5,561 nucleotides of DNA from an uncultured Collinsella sp. (lineage in GTDB: Bacteria; Actinomycetota; Coriobacteriia; Coriobacteriales; Coriobacteriaceae). The translations under genes were made by a program, and so were the position numbers. The notes beneath the pieces are model-generated. The model was given only the letters and a program-made list of their open reading frames with translations. It had not been told where the DNA came from and did no database searches. The stretch covers positions 1 to 5,561 of the forward strand of contig CAAECP010000148.1 in the NCBI GenBank assembly GCA_900754385.1. The letters are read 5' to 3'. This document shows positions 1 to 5,067 of the stretch, piece after piece (position 1 is the stretch's first letter; each line of letters begins with the position of its first letter).

Positions 1-318
1 AAGCTGTGGGGCAAGCTCCGGGGCTTGCGCATTAACGAGGACGAGAACGGCAAGACCAACTTGGCACTGGCCGATGTCGACGGCGAGGTACTCGTGGTGT
101 CGCAGTTCACGCTATTTGCCGACTGCCGCCACGGCCGCCGCCCATCGTTTACGGATGCCGGCGCCCCCGATGTCGCCAACGAGCTCTACGAGTACTTCTT
201 GACGCTTGTGCGCGAGGACGTTGAGCACGTGGCGCACGGCATCTTTGGCGCCGACATGAAGGTCGACCTGGTCAACGACGGCCCATTCACCATCGTCTTG
301 GACACCGACAACCTTTAG
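1..318 (+). CDS. dtd: D-aminoacyl-tRNA deacylase, 3' part (5' end outside window)
   Basis: This enzyme hydrolyses D-amino acids (for example D-Tyr), and glycine mischarged on tRNA-Ala, off tRNA in the cytoplasm, keeping them out of translation. Reading frame 1 is open from base 1 to the TAG at 316-318, giving 105 residues. By comparison with E. coli Dtd (145 aa), about 43 N-terminal residues lie upstream of the window. The two signature motifs of the DTD1 fold are both present: VSQFTLFAD, and near the C-terminus NDGPFT, which holds the Gly-cisPro pair that screens out L-aminoacyl substrates. The RPSF segment between them also fits. A TTG at 25 could be mistaken for a start, but the family similarity (the LRI.ED..GK segment) continues upstream of it, so the gene is taken as open at the edge. 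The stop codon directly abuts the palindrome at 319-346. Confidence 0.95.
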   Translation, partial: KLWGKLRGLRINEDENGKTNLALADVDGEVLVVSQFTLFADCRHGRRPSFTDAGAPDVANELYEYFLTLVREDVEHVAHGIFGADMKVDLVNDGPFTIVLDTDNL

Positions 319-346
319 GTTACGCGGTTTTACCAAACCGCGTAAC
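319..346. repeat. Palindrome after dtd, copy 1 of a repeated hairpin
   Basis: GTTACGCGGTTT (319-330), loop TACC, then AAACCGCGTAAC (335-346) form a perfect 12-bp stem starting one base after the dtd stop codon. A near-identical copy follows lysS at 4836-4862. Position suggests a 3'-end or terminator role, but there is no run of T after the stem, so it does not look like a standard intrinsic terminator. It may be a REP-like palindrome or a transcript-end stabilising hairpin. Confidence 0.8.
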
Positions 347-404
347 AACTGGTCATGCGAGGTTGTCGTCTGGTACGTATTTGGGACGGGGCTTATTTAG
401 CTAC

Positions 405-434
405 TTGCGTATGGCAACAGCAGGGTGCTATAGT
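405..434 (+). promoter_or_regulatory. Candidate promoter of veg-ispE
   Basis: TTGCGT (405-410) is followed, after 18 bases, by TATAGT (429-434). The -10 matches the sigma-70 consensus at five of six bases; the -35 matches only at TTG. Transcription would start near 441, giving a leader of about 60 bases before the veg start codon. It is the best candidate in the gap between dtd and veg, but it rests on motif matching only. Confidence 0.5.
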
Positions 435-454
435 ATTAGAGTTTTGTCTATCTT

Positions 455-474
455 AGGGGTATTATCCCCTTTTT
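455..474 (+). terminator. Short hairpin plus T-run in the veg leader (possible attenuator)
   Basis: AGGGG (455-459) and CCCCT (466-470) form a 5-bp stem around loop TATTAT, followed directly by TTTT (471-474). It has the shape of a weak intrinsic terminator. It lies downstream of the candidate promoter at 405-434 and upstream of the veg ribosome binding site, so it may act on the veg-ispE transcript. Alternatively it ends transcripts arriving from dtd. The stem is short, so efficiency is uncertain. Confidence 0.45.
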
Positions 475-488
475 GAATTGCACCTTCT

Positions 489-493
489 GGAGG
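489..493 (+). promoter_or_regulatory. Ribosome binding site that fixes the veg start
   Basis: GGAGG lies eight bases before the ATG at 502. It lies inside the longer reading frame that opens at TTG 478, which makes the upstream start unlikely. Confidence 0.8.
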
Positions 494-501
494 CCCTGTT
501 C

Positions 502-798
502 ATGGAAGAGATGGAAGTCAATCACGTCGACGACATCCACGAGAAGCTGACCGATATGGTGGGCGATCGCGTCAAGGTTAAGGCCAACATGGGCCGCACC
601 CGCGTTGTCGAGCGCATGGGCACCATCAAGAGCGTTCACCCCGCCGTCTTTATCGTCGAGGTTGACGAGCGCCGCGGCCGCAAGTCGCGTCAGTCCTACC
701 AGTATATCGATGTCCTCACCGGTCAGGTCGAGCTGTTCGACCCCGAGAGCGGCGAGCATATCTTTACCCCGCTCGGCAATCAGCTCGAGGAGCACTAA
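502..798 (+). CDS. veg: Veg-family protein (DUF1021), biofilm-stimulator-like
   Basis: The product is a small cytoplasmic protein of 98 aa; Bacillus subtilis Veg has 86. Visible family features are a central GDRVKVKANMGRTRVVERMG segment (about residues 21-40), then P..F.VE.DE (47-56), then a SYQYIDVLTGQVELF stretch (65-79), matching the SYSY.D.LT..VEL pattern of Veg. In B. subtilis, Veg is abundant and reported to stimulate biofilm matrix genes; its biochemical mechanism is unclear and cannot be read from this sequence. The start at ATG 502 is chosen for the GGAGG at 489-493; ATG 511 is an alternative. The gene ends two bases before ispE, and its last codons carry the ispE ribosome binding site. 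The same veg/ispE neighbourhood occurs in Bacillus, where sspF lies between them. Confidence 0.9.
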   Translation: MEEMEVNHVDDIHEKLTDMVGDRVKVKANMGRTRVVERMGTIKSVHPAVFIVEVDERRGRKSRQSYQYIDVLTGQVELFDPESGEHIFTPLGNQLEEH

Positions 799-800
799 CG

Positions 801-1697
801 GTGACCGATTGGTCCCTGACTCTTTCCGCGCCGGCAAAGATTAACCTCTACTTGGGGGTTCATACCGAGCGTGATGACCGCGGCTACCACAGGGTCGATT
901 CCCTGATGGCAGCCGTCGGTCTTTCCGATACCGTGACGGTCACGCCGGCGCAGGCGCTGACCGTTCAGACGGTTCCGGCATCAGATTTTCCCATGCAAAA
1001 GAATACGGCGTATCGGGCTGCGGTTGCTATGGCCGAGCATTATGGTTGCGAGGCAAACATCTGCGTGACGATTGAGAAGCGCATTCCATTGTGCGCCGGC
1101 TTGGGCGGCCCCTCGACGGATGCGGCCGCGGTCATTGTCGCCTTGGCGGAGCTCTGGGGCATTGATCGCACCGACCCAGCGCTCGACGACATTGCGCGGG
1201 GCATTGGTGCTGACGTCCCGTTCTTTTTGCACGCGAGCCCTGCGTTCTACGTAGGTGGGGGAGACGTGCTGGCAACTGAGTACCCCGCACTGCCCGTGAC
1301 GCCCGTCGTGCTGGTTAAGCCGCGCGAGGCGAGCGTTTCGACAATTGAGGCCTATCGACGTTTTGACGAGGCCCCGGTGCCTGCGGAGAAGCCCGGCGCG
1401 ATAGCTTCTGCCTTGCGTGCTGGTGATGCCGAGACGGCATATGCGCTCATCCATAACAACTTGGGTGTCATTTCCGCACAGATGGAGCCGCAGATTCAAA
1501 CGGTTCTTGATTGGCTGCGTAAACAGGACGGCACCGTTGCTGTAGATGTGTGCGGATCGGGTGCCTGCTCGTTTGCCATTTGCCACACCGCCGCCATGGC
1601 CGAAAGGCTTGCCGACGCTGCCCAGCAAAACGGCTGGTGGTCCTGCGCGACGGAGCTCATTCCCAACACGGTTCGCGTCGAAGTGCCAAAGAAGTAA
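801..1697 (+). CDS. ispE: 4-diphosphocytidyl-2-C-methyl-D-erythritol kinase
   Basis: This cytoplasmic GHMP-family kinase phosphorylates the 2-hydroxyl of CDP-methylerythritol with ATP, in the non-mevalonate (MEP) route to isoprenoid precursors. The 298-aa length is close to the family norm (E. coli 283). Motifs in order: APAKINLYL with the conserved Lys13; the ATP-binding glycine loop IPLCAGLGGPSTDAA at 95-109; GADVPFF at 136-142 with the catalytic-type Asp138; and the third GHMP motif GSGACSFA at 252-259. The loop reads GLGGP where the E. coli enzyme has GLGGG. Translation starts at GTG 801, supported by GAGGAG at 787-792 with eight bases of spacing, inside the end of veg. The two-base gap implies co-transcription and probably translational coupling with veg. 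No terminator follows; the tRNA gene begins 49 bases later. Confidence 0.96.
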   Translation: MTDWSLTLSAPAKINLYLGVHTERDDRGYHRVDSLMAAVGLSDTVTVTPAQALTVQTVPASDFPMQKNTAYRAAVAMAEHYGCEANICVTIEKRIPLCAGLGGPSTDAAAVIVALAELWGIDRTDPALDDIARGIGADVPFFLHASPAFYVGGGDVLATEYPALPVTPVVLVKPREASVSTIEAYRRFDEAPVPAEKPGAIASALRAGDAETAYALIHNNLGVISAQMEPQIQTVLDWLRKQDGTVAVDVCGSGACSFAICHTAAMAERLADAAQQNGWWSCATELIPNTVRVEVPKK

Positions 1698-1732
1698 AAA
1701 TTTCTCTAGCACACGACGGAAATCTTTGTTAC

Positions 1733-1738
1733 TATAGT
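1733..1738 (+). promoter_or_regulatory. Candidate -10 box of the tRNA-Pro promoter
   Basis: TATAGT lies nine bases before the tRNA and matches five of six consensus bases. No convincing -35 is present at the right distance (the 17-base position reads CACACG). The tRNA could also be processed from read-through of the ispE transcript. Confidence 0.4.
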
Positions 1739-1746
1739 CGAGCTAA

Positions 1747-1823
1747 CGGGTTGTGGCTCAGTTTGGTAGAGCACTGCGTTCGGGACGCAGGGGTCGCTGG
1801 TTCAAATCCAGTCAACCCGACCA
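1747..1823 (+). tRNA. tRNA-Pro, anticodon CGG
   Basis: A complete 77-nt cloverleaf can be folded by eye. The acceptor stem CGGGTTG (1747-1753) pairs with CAACCCG (1813-1819), followed by discriminator A1820 and genome-encoded CCA (1821-1823). The D stem is GCTC/GAGC (1756-1759 and 1769-1772). The anticodon stem CTGCG/CGCAG encloses loop TTCGGGA, giving anticodon CGG at 1781-1783, which reads the proline codon CCG. The T arm has loop TTCAAAT (1801-1807), and its stem includes one G-T pair. The C1-G72 pair, A73 and G35-G36 are the usual bacterial proline identity elements. It lies alone between ispE and tatA with its own terminator. Confidence 0.97.
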
Positions 1824-1834
1824 GAGCATGAGGA

Positions 1835-1862
1835 GGGACCGCTTCTTGCGGTCCCTTTTTTT
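1835..1862 (+). terminator. Intrinsic terminator after tRNA-Pro
   Basis: GGGACCGC (1835-1842), loop TTCTT, GCGGTCCC (1848-1855) form a perfect 8-bp GC-rich stem followed by seven T (1856-1862). It is a textbook rho-independent terminator, 11 bases downstream of the tRNA, and separates it from tatA. Confidence 0.95.
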
Positions 1863-1870
1863 AGCTATTG

Positions 1871-1899
1871 TTGTGATACCGCGATACCCGCGGTATACT
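1871..1899 (+). promoter_or_regulatory. tatA promoter
   Basis: TTGTGA (1871-1876) and TATACT (1894-1899) are separated by exactly 17 bases. The -10 matches five of six consensus bases and the -35 four of six. A start near 1906 would leave a leader of about 30 bases before the tatA ATG. It comes directly after the tRNA terminator, where tatA needs a promoter of its own. Confidence 0.7.
1876..1896. promoter_or_regulatory. Operator-like palindrome overlapping the tatA promoter
   Basis: ATACCGCG (1876-1883), centre ATACC, CGCGGTAT (1889-1896) is a perfect 8-bp inverted repeat that fills the spacer and enters the -10 box of the tatA promoter. This is the classic place for a repressor or spacer-acting activator. 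No regulator family is assigned. Confidence 0.5.
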
Positions 1900-1935
1900 C
1901 ATTCGAGCTTGTCTCGCTGTATTGTGGAGGTCTAC

Positions 1936-2211
1936 ATGTTTGGACTGAGGGCTCCTGAGCTCATCATTATTCTCGTCGTTGTCCTGATTATCTTCGGGCC
2001 CAAGAACCTGCCGAAGCTCGGCAAGTCCCTCGGCTCTACCGTCAAGAATATCCGTGAGGGTATGGAGGGCGACGATAAGGCCGAGACCAAGCAGGCCGAG
2101 GAGGTCGTGGTCGAGCAGTCCGAGGAGGACAAGGAGATCGCTGAGCTCGAGGCCAAGCTCGCTGCTGCCAAGAAGAAGCAGGCAGAGGACAGCGACGCGG
2201 ACGCAGAGTAG
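1936..2211 (+). CDS. tatA: Sec-independent protein translocase subunit TatA/TatE
   Basis: This small membrane protein (91 aa) is expected to assemble with TatC into the twin-arginine translocon, which exports folded proteins. Visible architecture: a very short N-terminus with PEL (residues 7-9), one hydrophobic membrane helix (about 9-19), the signature hinge FGP at 20-22, and then an amphipathic helix beginning with K.LP.LGKSLG (about 23-43). The tail from about 45 to 91 is very rich in Glu, Lys and Ala, with a likely coiled coil at 60-85, and is cytoplasmic. The Glu at position 8 is compatible with TatA or a TatB-like role, so a bifunctional TatA is possible. The start at ATG 1936 has GGAGG at 1926-1930, five bases away; the frame is open further upstream but that runs back into the tRNA. 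tatC is not in the window. Confidence 0.93.
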   Translation: MFGLRAPELIIILVVVLIIFGPKNLPKLGKSLGSTVKNIREGMEGDDKAETKQAEEVVVEQSEEDKEIAELEAKLAAAKKKQAEDSDADAE

Positions 2212-2236
2212 TCCCATCCCTTTGGGGTGAGCACCT

Positions 2237-2269
2237 GACCGGCTTGCCCGCAGGCTAGCCGGTCTTTTT
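2237..2269 (+). terminator. Intrinsic terminator after tatA
   Basis: GACCGGCT (2237-2244) pairs with AGCCGGTC (2257-2264). Inside, after a T-T mismatch, GCC (2246-2248) pairs with GGC (2253-2255) around loop CGCA; five T (2265-2269) follow. A small extra hairpin, CATCCC/GGGGTG with loop TTT, lies just upstream at 2215-2229. Confidence 0.9.
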
Positions 2270-2276
2270 CGTTTTG

Positions 2277-2282
2277 TTGACA
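2277..2282 (+). promoter_or_regulatory. Candidate -35 box upstream of greA
   Basis: A perfect TTGACA sits between the tatA terminator and greA, where a promoter is expected. No acceptable -10 is found 16-18 bases downstream (17 bases gives AGTTGG), so the promoter is only half supported. Confidence 0.3.
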
Positions 2283-2303
2283 GTTGATTGTTTGATCAGA
2301 GTT

Positions 2304-2309
2304 GGGGAG
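2304..2309 (+). promoter_or_regulatory. Ribosome binding site that fixes the greA start
   Basis: GGGGAG lies eight bases before ATG 2318 and rules in that start over the in-frame TTG at 2288, which lies upstream of the site. Confidence 0.75.
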
Positions 2310-2317
2310 ATATCCGT

Positions 2318-2788
2318 ATGGACGCAAGCCAGATCGTACTGACCGCTGAGGGCCGCCAGAAGCTCGTCGAGGAGCTCGCTTGGCGTGAGGGCGATTACGC
2401 CAAGGAGATCGTCGAGGACATCAAGGAAGCCCGCGCGTTCGGCGACCTTTCGGAGAACTCCGAGTACGACGCCGCTAAGGACAAGCAGGCCCAGAACGCC
2501 GCTCGTATTGCCGAGATCCAGGCCATCCTCGCCAACGCTCAGGTTGCTGCCACCACGGGCGATCTGACCGTCTCCATCGGTTCCACCGTTTCTCTGATTG
2601 ATCCCAACGGTGAGGTCATGGAAGTCACGCTCGTCGGTACCACCGAGACCAACTCGCTCGAGCACAAGATTTCCAACGAGTCTCCGGTCGGCCACGCCAT
2701 CATCGGTCACGGCGAGGGCGACTCCGTCGAGGTCGTTACGCCTTCCGGCAAGACTCGCGTCTACACCATCGCCAAGATCGCACGCTAG
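2318..2788 (+). CDS. greA: Transcription elongation factor GreA
   Basis: GreA enters the secondary channel of RNA polymerase and stimulates transcript cleavage in backtracked complexes, restarting stalled elongation. The 156-aa length is normal (E. coli 158). The N-terminal antiparallel coiled coil covers about residues 4-76. Its tip carries FGDLSENSEYDAAKDKQ (41-57), with the invariant acidic pair Asp43 and Glu46 that holds the catalytic Mg. The C-terminal FKBP-like globular domain follows (about 82-156), including ISNESPVGHAIIGHGEGD and the closing V.TPSGK...I. segment. All key residues are present. The gene lies between the tatA terminator and lysS; greA next to lysS is a recurrent gene order in Gram-positive bacteria. 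Confidence 0.97.
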   Translation: MDASQIVLTAEGRQKLVEELAWREGDYAKEIVEDIKEARAFGDLSENSEYDAAKDKQAQNAARIAEIQAILANAQVAATTGDLTVSIGSTVSLIDPNGEVMEVTLVGTTETNSLEHKISNESPVGHAIIGHGEGDSVEVVTPSGKTRVYTIAKIAR

Positions 2789-2814
2789 ACCACGGTCCCG
2801 CGTAAAGGTATGTT
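2786..2814 (+). promoter_or_regulatory. Weak candidate promoter for lysS, overlapping the greA stop
   Basis: TAGACC (2786-2791) and TATGTT (2809-2814) are 17 bases apart, each matching four of six consensus bases. A start near 2821 would fall inside the left arm of the hairpin at 2817-2845. Support is motif-only. Confidence 0.3.
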
Positions 2815-2816
2815 TT

Positions 2817-2854
2817 CGCTCCCTGGGACCGAATCCTGGGGAGCGTTTTAGTTT
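2817..2854 (+). terminator. Terminator-like hairpin between greA and lysS
   Basis: CGCTCCC (2817-2823) pairs with GGGAGCG (2839-2845). Inside is a TG/TG internal loop, then GGA/TCC around loop CCGAA. TTTTAGTTT follows, an interrupted T tract. The lysS ribosome binding site (GAGGAG, 2855-2860) begins right after it. It probably terminates part or all of greA transcription. Confidence 0.75.
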
Positions 2855-2867
2855 GAGGAGCTAACTT

Positions 2868-4832
2868 ATGGCAGAGAACCAGAACGCCGCCGATCAGGCA
2901 TCGACGCTCAACGACGAGCGCGCCACCCGCCTGGCCAAGCGCGCCGCCCTGTTCGAGGCGGGCCAGAACCCCTATCCTGAGCACTCTGAGCTTGAGGACT
3001 ACGTCGCCGATATCGAGACTAAGTACGCCGATCTTGCCGATGGCGAGGACACCGAGGACGTCGTGAAGATCGCCGGCCGTGTGGTCGCCAAGCGCGGTCA
3101 GGGCAAGATCATGTTCATCGTCGTGCGCGATGCGACTGCCGAGATTCAGCTGTTCTGCCGCATTAACGACATGGACGAGGCTGCCTGGAATACGCTCAAG
3201 GCCCTCGACCTGGGCGACATCCTGGGCGTGACCGGCGTGGTCGTGCGCACCCAGCGCGGCCAGCTTTCCGTTGCCCCTAAGAGCGCGACCCTGCTTTCCA
3301 AGGCCGTTCGTCCGCTGCCCGAGAAGTTCCACGGTCTTTCCGACAAGGAGACCCGCTATCGCCAGCGCTATGTCGATCTGATCGCCAACGACGACGTTCG
3401 CGAGATCTTCCGTAAGCGTTCGCAGATTCTCTCTACCTTCCGTCGCTTTATGGAGTCCGACGGCTACATGGAGGTCGAGACCCCCATCCTGCAGACCATC
3501 CAGGGCGGCGCTACCGCCAAGCCGTTCATTACCCACTTCAACGCGCTCGATCAGGAGTGCTACCTGCGTATTGCCACCGAGCTCCACCTCAAGCGCTGCA
3601 TCGTCGGTGGTTTTGAGCGCGTGTTCGAGATCGGCCGCATCTTCCGTAACGAGGGCATGGACCTCACCCACAACCCCGAGTTCACTACGATGGAGGCCTA
3701 CCGTGCCTTCTCCGACCTCGAGGGCATGAAGGCGCTCGCCCAGGGTGTCATTAAGGCGGCCAACAAAGCCATCGGCAACCCCGAGGTCATCGAGTACCAG
3801 GGCCAGACCATCGACCTTTCTGGTGAGTGGGCCAGCCGTCCCATGACCGACATCGTCTCCGACGTGCTCGGCAAGCAGGTCACCATCGACACGCCGGTCG
3901 AGGAGCTTGCTGCCGCCGCGCGCGAGAAGGGCCTGGAGATTAAGCCCGAGTGGACCGCCGGCAAGATTATCGCCGAGATCTACGATGAGCTGGGCGAGGA
4001 CACCATCGTCAACCCGACCTTCGTGTGCGATTACCCCATCGAGGTCAGCCCGCTTGCCAAGCGTTTTGAGGACGACCCGCGTTTGACCCACCGCTTTGAG
4101 CTGGTCATCGCCGGCCACGAGTACGCCAATGCATTCTCCGAGCTCAACGACCCGGTTGACCAGGCTGAGCGCTTTGCTGCCCAGATGGCCGAGAAGGCCG
4201 GCGGCGACGATGAGGCCATGGAGTATGACGAGGACTACGTGCGCGCCCTCGAGTACGGTATGCCTCCCGCGGGCGGCATTGGCATTGGTATCGACCGCGT
4301 GGTCATGCTGCTCACCAACCAGGCTTCTATCCGCGACGTGCTGCTGTTCCCGCACATGAAGCCCGAGAAGGGTTTCCAGTCCGGTGCCGCTGCCGCCAAG
4401 GCTGCCGAGGCCGGCAACGCCGCGAGCCCGTTCGTTAAGTCGCTTAAGCCCACGCTCGATTACTCCAAGATCGCCGTTGAGCCGCTGTTCGAGGAGTTCG
4501 TCGACTTCGATACCTTCTCCAAGAGCGACTTCCGCGCCGTGAAGGTCAAGGCATGCGAGGCCGTCAAGAAGTCCAAGAAGCTGCTGAACTTTACGCTCGA
4601 CGATGGTACCGGTACCGACCGCACCATCCTCTCCGGTATTCACGCTTATTACGAGCCCGAGGACCTGGTCGGCAAGACCTTGCTCGCCATCACCAACCTG
4701 CCTCCGCGCAAGATGATGGGCATTCCCAGCTGCGGCATGCTCATCAGCGCTATCCACGAGGAGGATGGTGAGGAGCGTCTCAACCTGATCCAGCTCGACG
4801 CCTCCATCCCCGCCGGCGCAAAGATGTACTAA
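2868..4832 (+). CDS. lysS: Lysyl-tRNA synthetase (class II) with C-terminal tRNA-binding domain
   Basis: This cytoplasmic enzyme charges tRNA-Lys with lysine using ATP. At 654 aa it is about 150 residues longer than the usual bacterial enzyme (near 500). An OB-fold anticodon-binding domain (about 62-145) is followed by the class II catalytic core: motif 1 in MESDGYMEVETPIL (195-208), motif 2 in FERVFEIGRIFRNEG (249-263) with Arg260, the LysRS stretches DYPIEVSPLAKR (388-399) and NAFSELNDPVDQAERF (421-436), and motif 3 GGIGIGIDRV (469-478) with Arg477. The usual body ends near 500. An Ala-rich linker (about 502-540) leads to residues 541-654, which resemble the MetRS C-terminal/EMAP-II tRNA-binding OB fold: KSKKLLNFTLD, RTILSGI, NLPPRKMMGIPS and the ending AGAKMY. 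ATG 2868 has GAGGAG at seven bases. The frame is intact. Confidence 0.97.
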   Translation: MAENQNAADQASTLNDERATRLAKRAALFEAGQNPYPEHSELEDYVADIETKYADLADGEDTEDVVKIAGRVVAKRGQGKIMFIVVRDATAEIQLFCRINDMDEAAWNTLKALDLGDILGVTGVVVRTQRGQLSVAPKSATLLSKAVRPLPEKFHGLSDKETRYRQRYVDLIANDDVREIFRKRSQILSTFRRFMESDGYMEVETPILQTIQGGATAKPFITHFNALDQECYLRIATELHLKRCIVGGFERVFEIGRIFRNEGMDLTHNPEFTTMEAYRAFSDLEGMKALAQGVIKAANKAIGNPEVIEYQGQTIDLSGEWASRPMTDIVSDVLGKQVTIDTPVEELAAAAREKGLEIKPEWTAGKIIAEIYDELGEDTIVNPTFVCDYPIEVSPLAKRFEDDPRLTHRFELVIAGHEYANAFSELNDPVDQAERFAAQMAEKAGGDDEAMEYDEDYVRALEYGMPPAGGIGIGIDRVVMLLTNQASIRDVLLFPHMKPEKGFQSGAAAAKAAEAGNAASPFVKSLKPTLDYSKIAVEPLFEEFVDFDTFSKSDFRAVKVKACEAVKKSKKLLNFTLDDGTGTDRTILSGIHAYYEPEDLVGKTLLAITNLPPRKMMGIPSCGMLISAIHEEDGEERLNLIQLDASIPAGAKMY

Positions 4833-4835
4833 TTA

Positions 4836-4862
4836 GTTACGCGGTTCTACGAACCGCGTAAC
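4836..4862. repeat. Palindrome after lysS, copy 2 of the repeated hairpin
   Basis: GTTACGCGGTTC (4836-4847), loop TAC, GAACCGCGTAAC (4851-4862) form a perfect 12-bp stem starting three bases after the lysS stop codon. It matches the palindrome after dtd except for the innermost pair (C-G instead of T-A) and one loop base. No T tract follows. Confidence 0.8.
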
Positions 4863-4882
4863 GGCTCGACGCTGCGCGCCGC

Positions 4883-4968
4883 CCAGGGCGACAATTTGTC
4901 ATTCAAAAGGCAAGGCATGACCAGAAGGTCTATGCCTTGCCTTTTTCATGCCAACTTGTTCGCCCTGG
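4883..4968. repeat. Outer inverted repeat around the lysS terminator
   Basis: CCAGGGCGACAA (4883-4894) is complementary to TTGT plus CGCCCTGG (4956-4959 and 4961-4968), with a single bulged T at 4960. The 12-bp arms enclose the terminator hairpin, so the whole segment could fold as one nested structure. Confidence 0.65.
4905..4946. terminator. Long bidirectional intrinsic terminator
   Basis: AAAAGGCAAGGCAT (4905-4918) and ATGCCTTGCCTTTT (4932-4945) form a perfect 14-bp stem. Inside, GACC and GGTC add four pairs around loop AGAA, with one bulged T at 4931. The 3' arm ends in five T (4942-4946) and the 5' arm begins with four A, so it could terminate in both directions. It is the likely end of the lysS transcript. 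Confidence 0.92.
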
Positions 4969-4980
4969 ACGTCGCTCGCT

Positions 4981-5006
4981 GGCGTTGCCAAAACATCGGC
5001 GTTGCC
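4981..5006. repeat. 9-bp direct repeat
   Basis: GGCGTTGCC occurs at 4981-4989 and again at 4998-5006, just before the 21-bp hairpin. It is short, and no function is assigned. Confidence 0.4.
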
Positions 5007-5009
5007 GGA

Positions 5010-5067
5010 GTAGTCATTGGGGACGTTCTTGTTTGACTGGTCATTTAAGAACGTCCCCAATGACTAC
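5010..5067. repeat. Perfect 21-bp-arm inverted repeat (MITE- or REP-like)
   Basis: Bases 5010-5030 and 5047-5067 are exact reverse complements; the core reads GGGGACGTTCTT on the left and AAGAACGTCCCC on the right, around a 16-base loop (5031-5046). The loop contains TGACTGGTCA. There is no T tract after it, so it does not look like a terminator. Such perfection in noncoding DNA suggests a mobile or actively maintained palindrome. Confidence 0.85.

Noticed and set aside
981..1712. 243-codon open frame on the - strand opposite ispE
   Set aside because: Shadow of ispE; rich in Arg and His without recognisable motifs, and it would use the tRNA promoter region as its 5' end.
1753..1935. Upstream extension of the tatA frame starting inside the tRNA gene
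   Set aside because: It reads through the tRNA and its terminator. TatA begins with the membrane helix within the first ten residues, and ATG 1936 has a good ribosome binding site.
2789..2867. T-box or lysine riboswitch controlling lysS
   Set aside because: The gap is only 79 bases, too short for either, and no T-box sequence or lysine-riboswitch architecture is visible.
2736..4757. 673-codon open frame on the - strand opposite lysS and the end of greA
   Set aside because: It mirrors the well-supported lysS coding strand. GC-rich wobble positions suppress stop codons on the opposite strand, the translation is a low-complexity mix of Gly, Leu, Val and His, and no family motif is seen.
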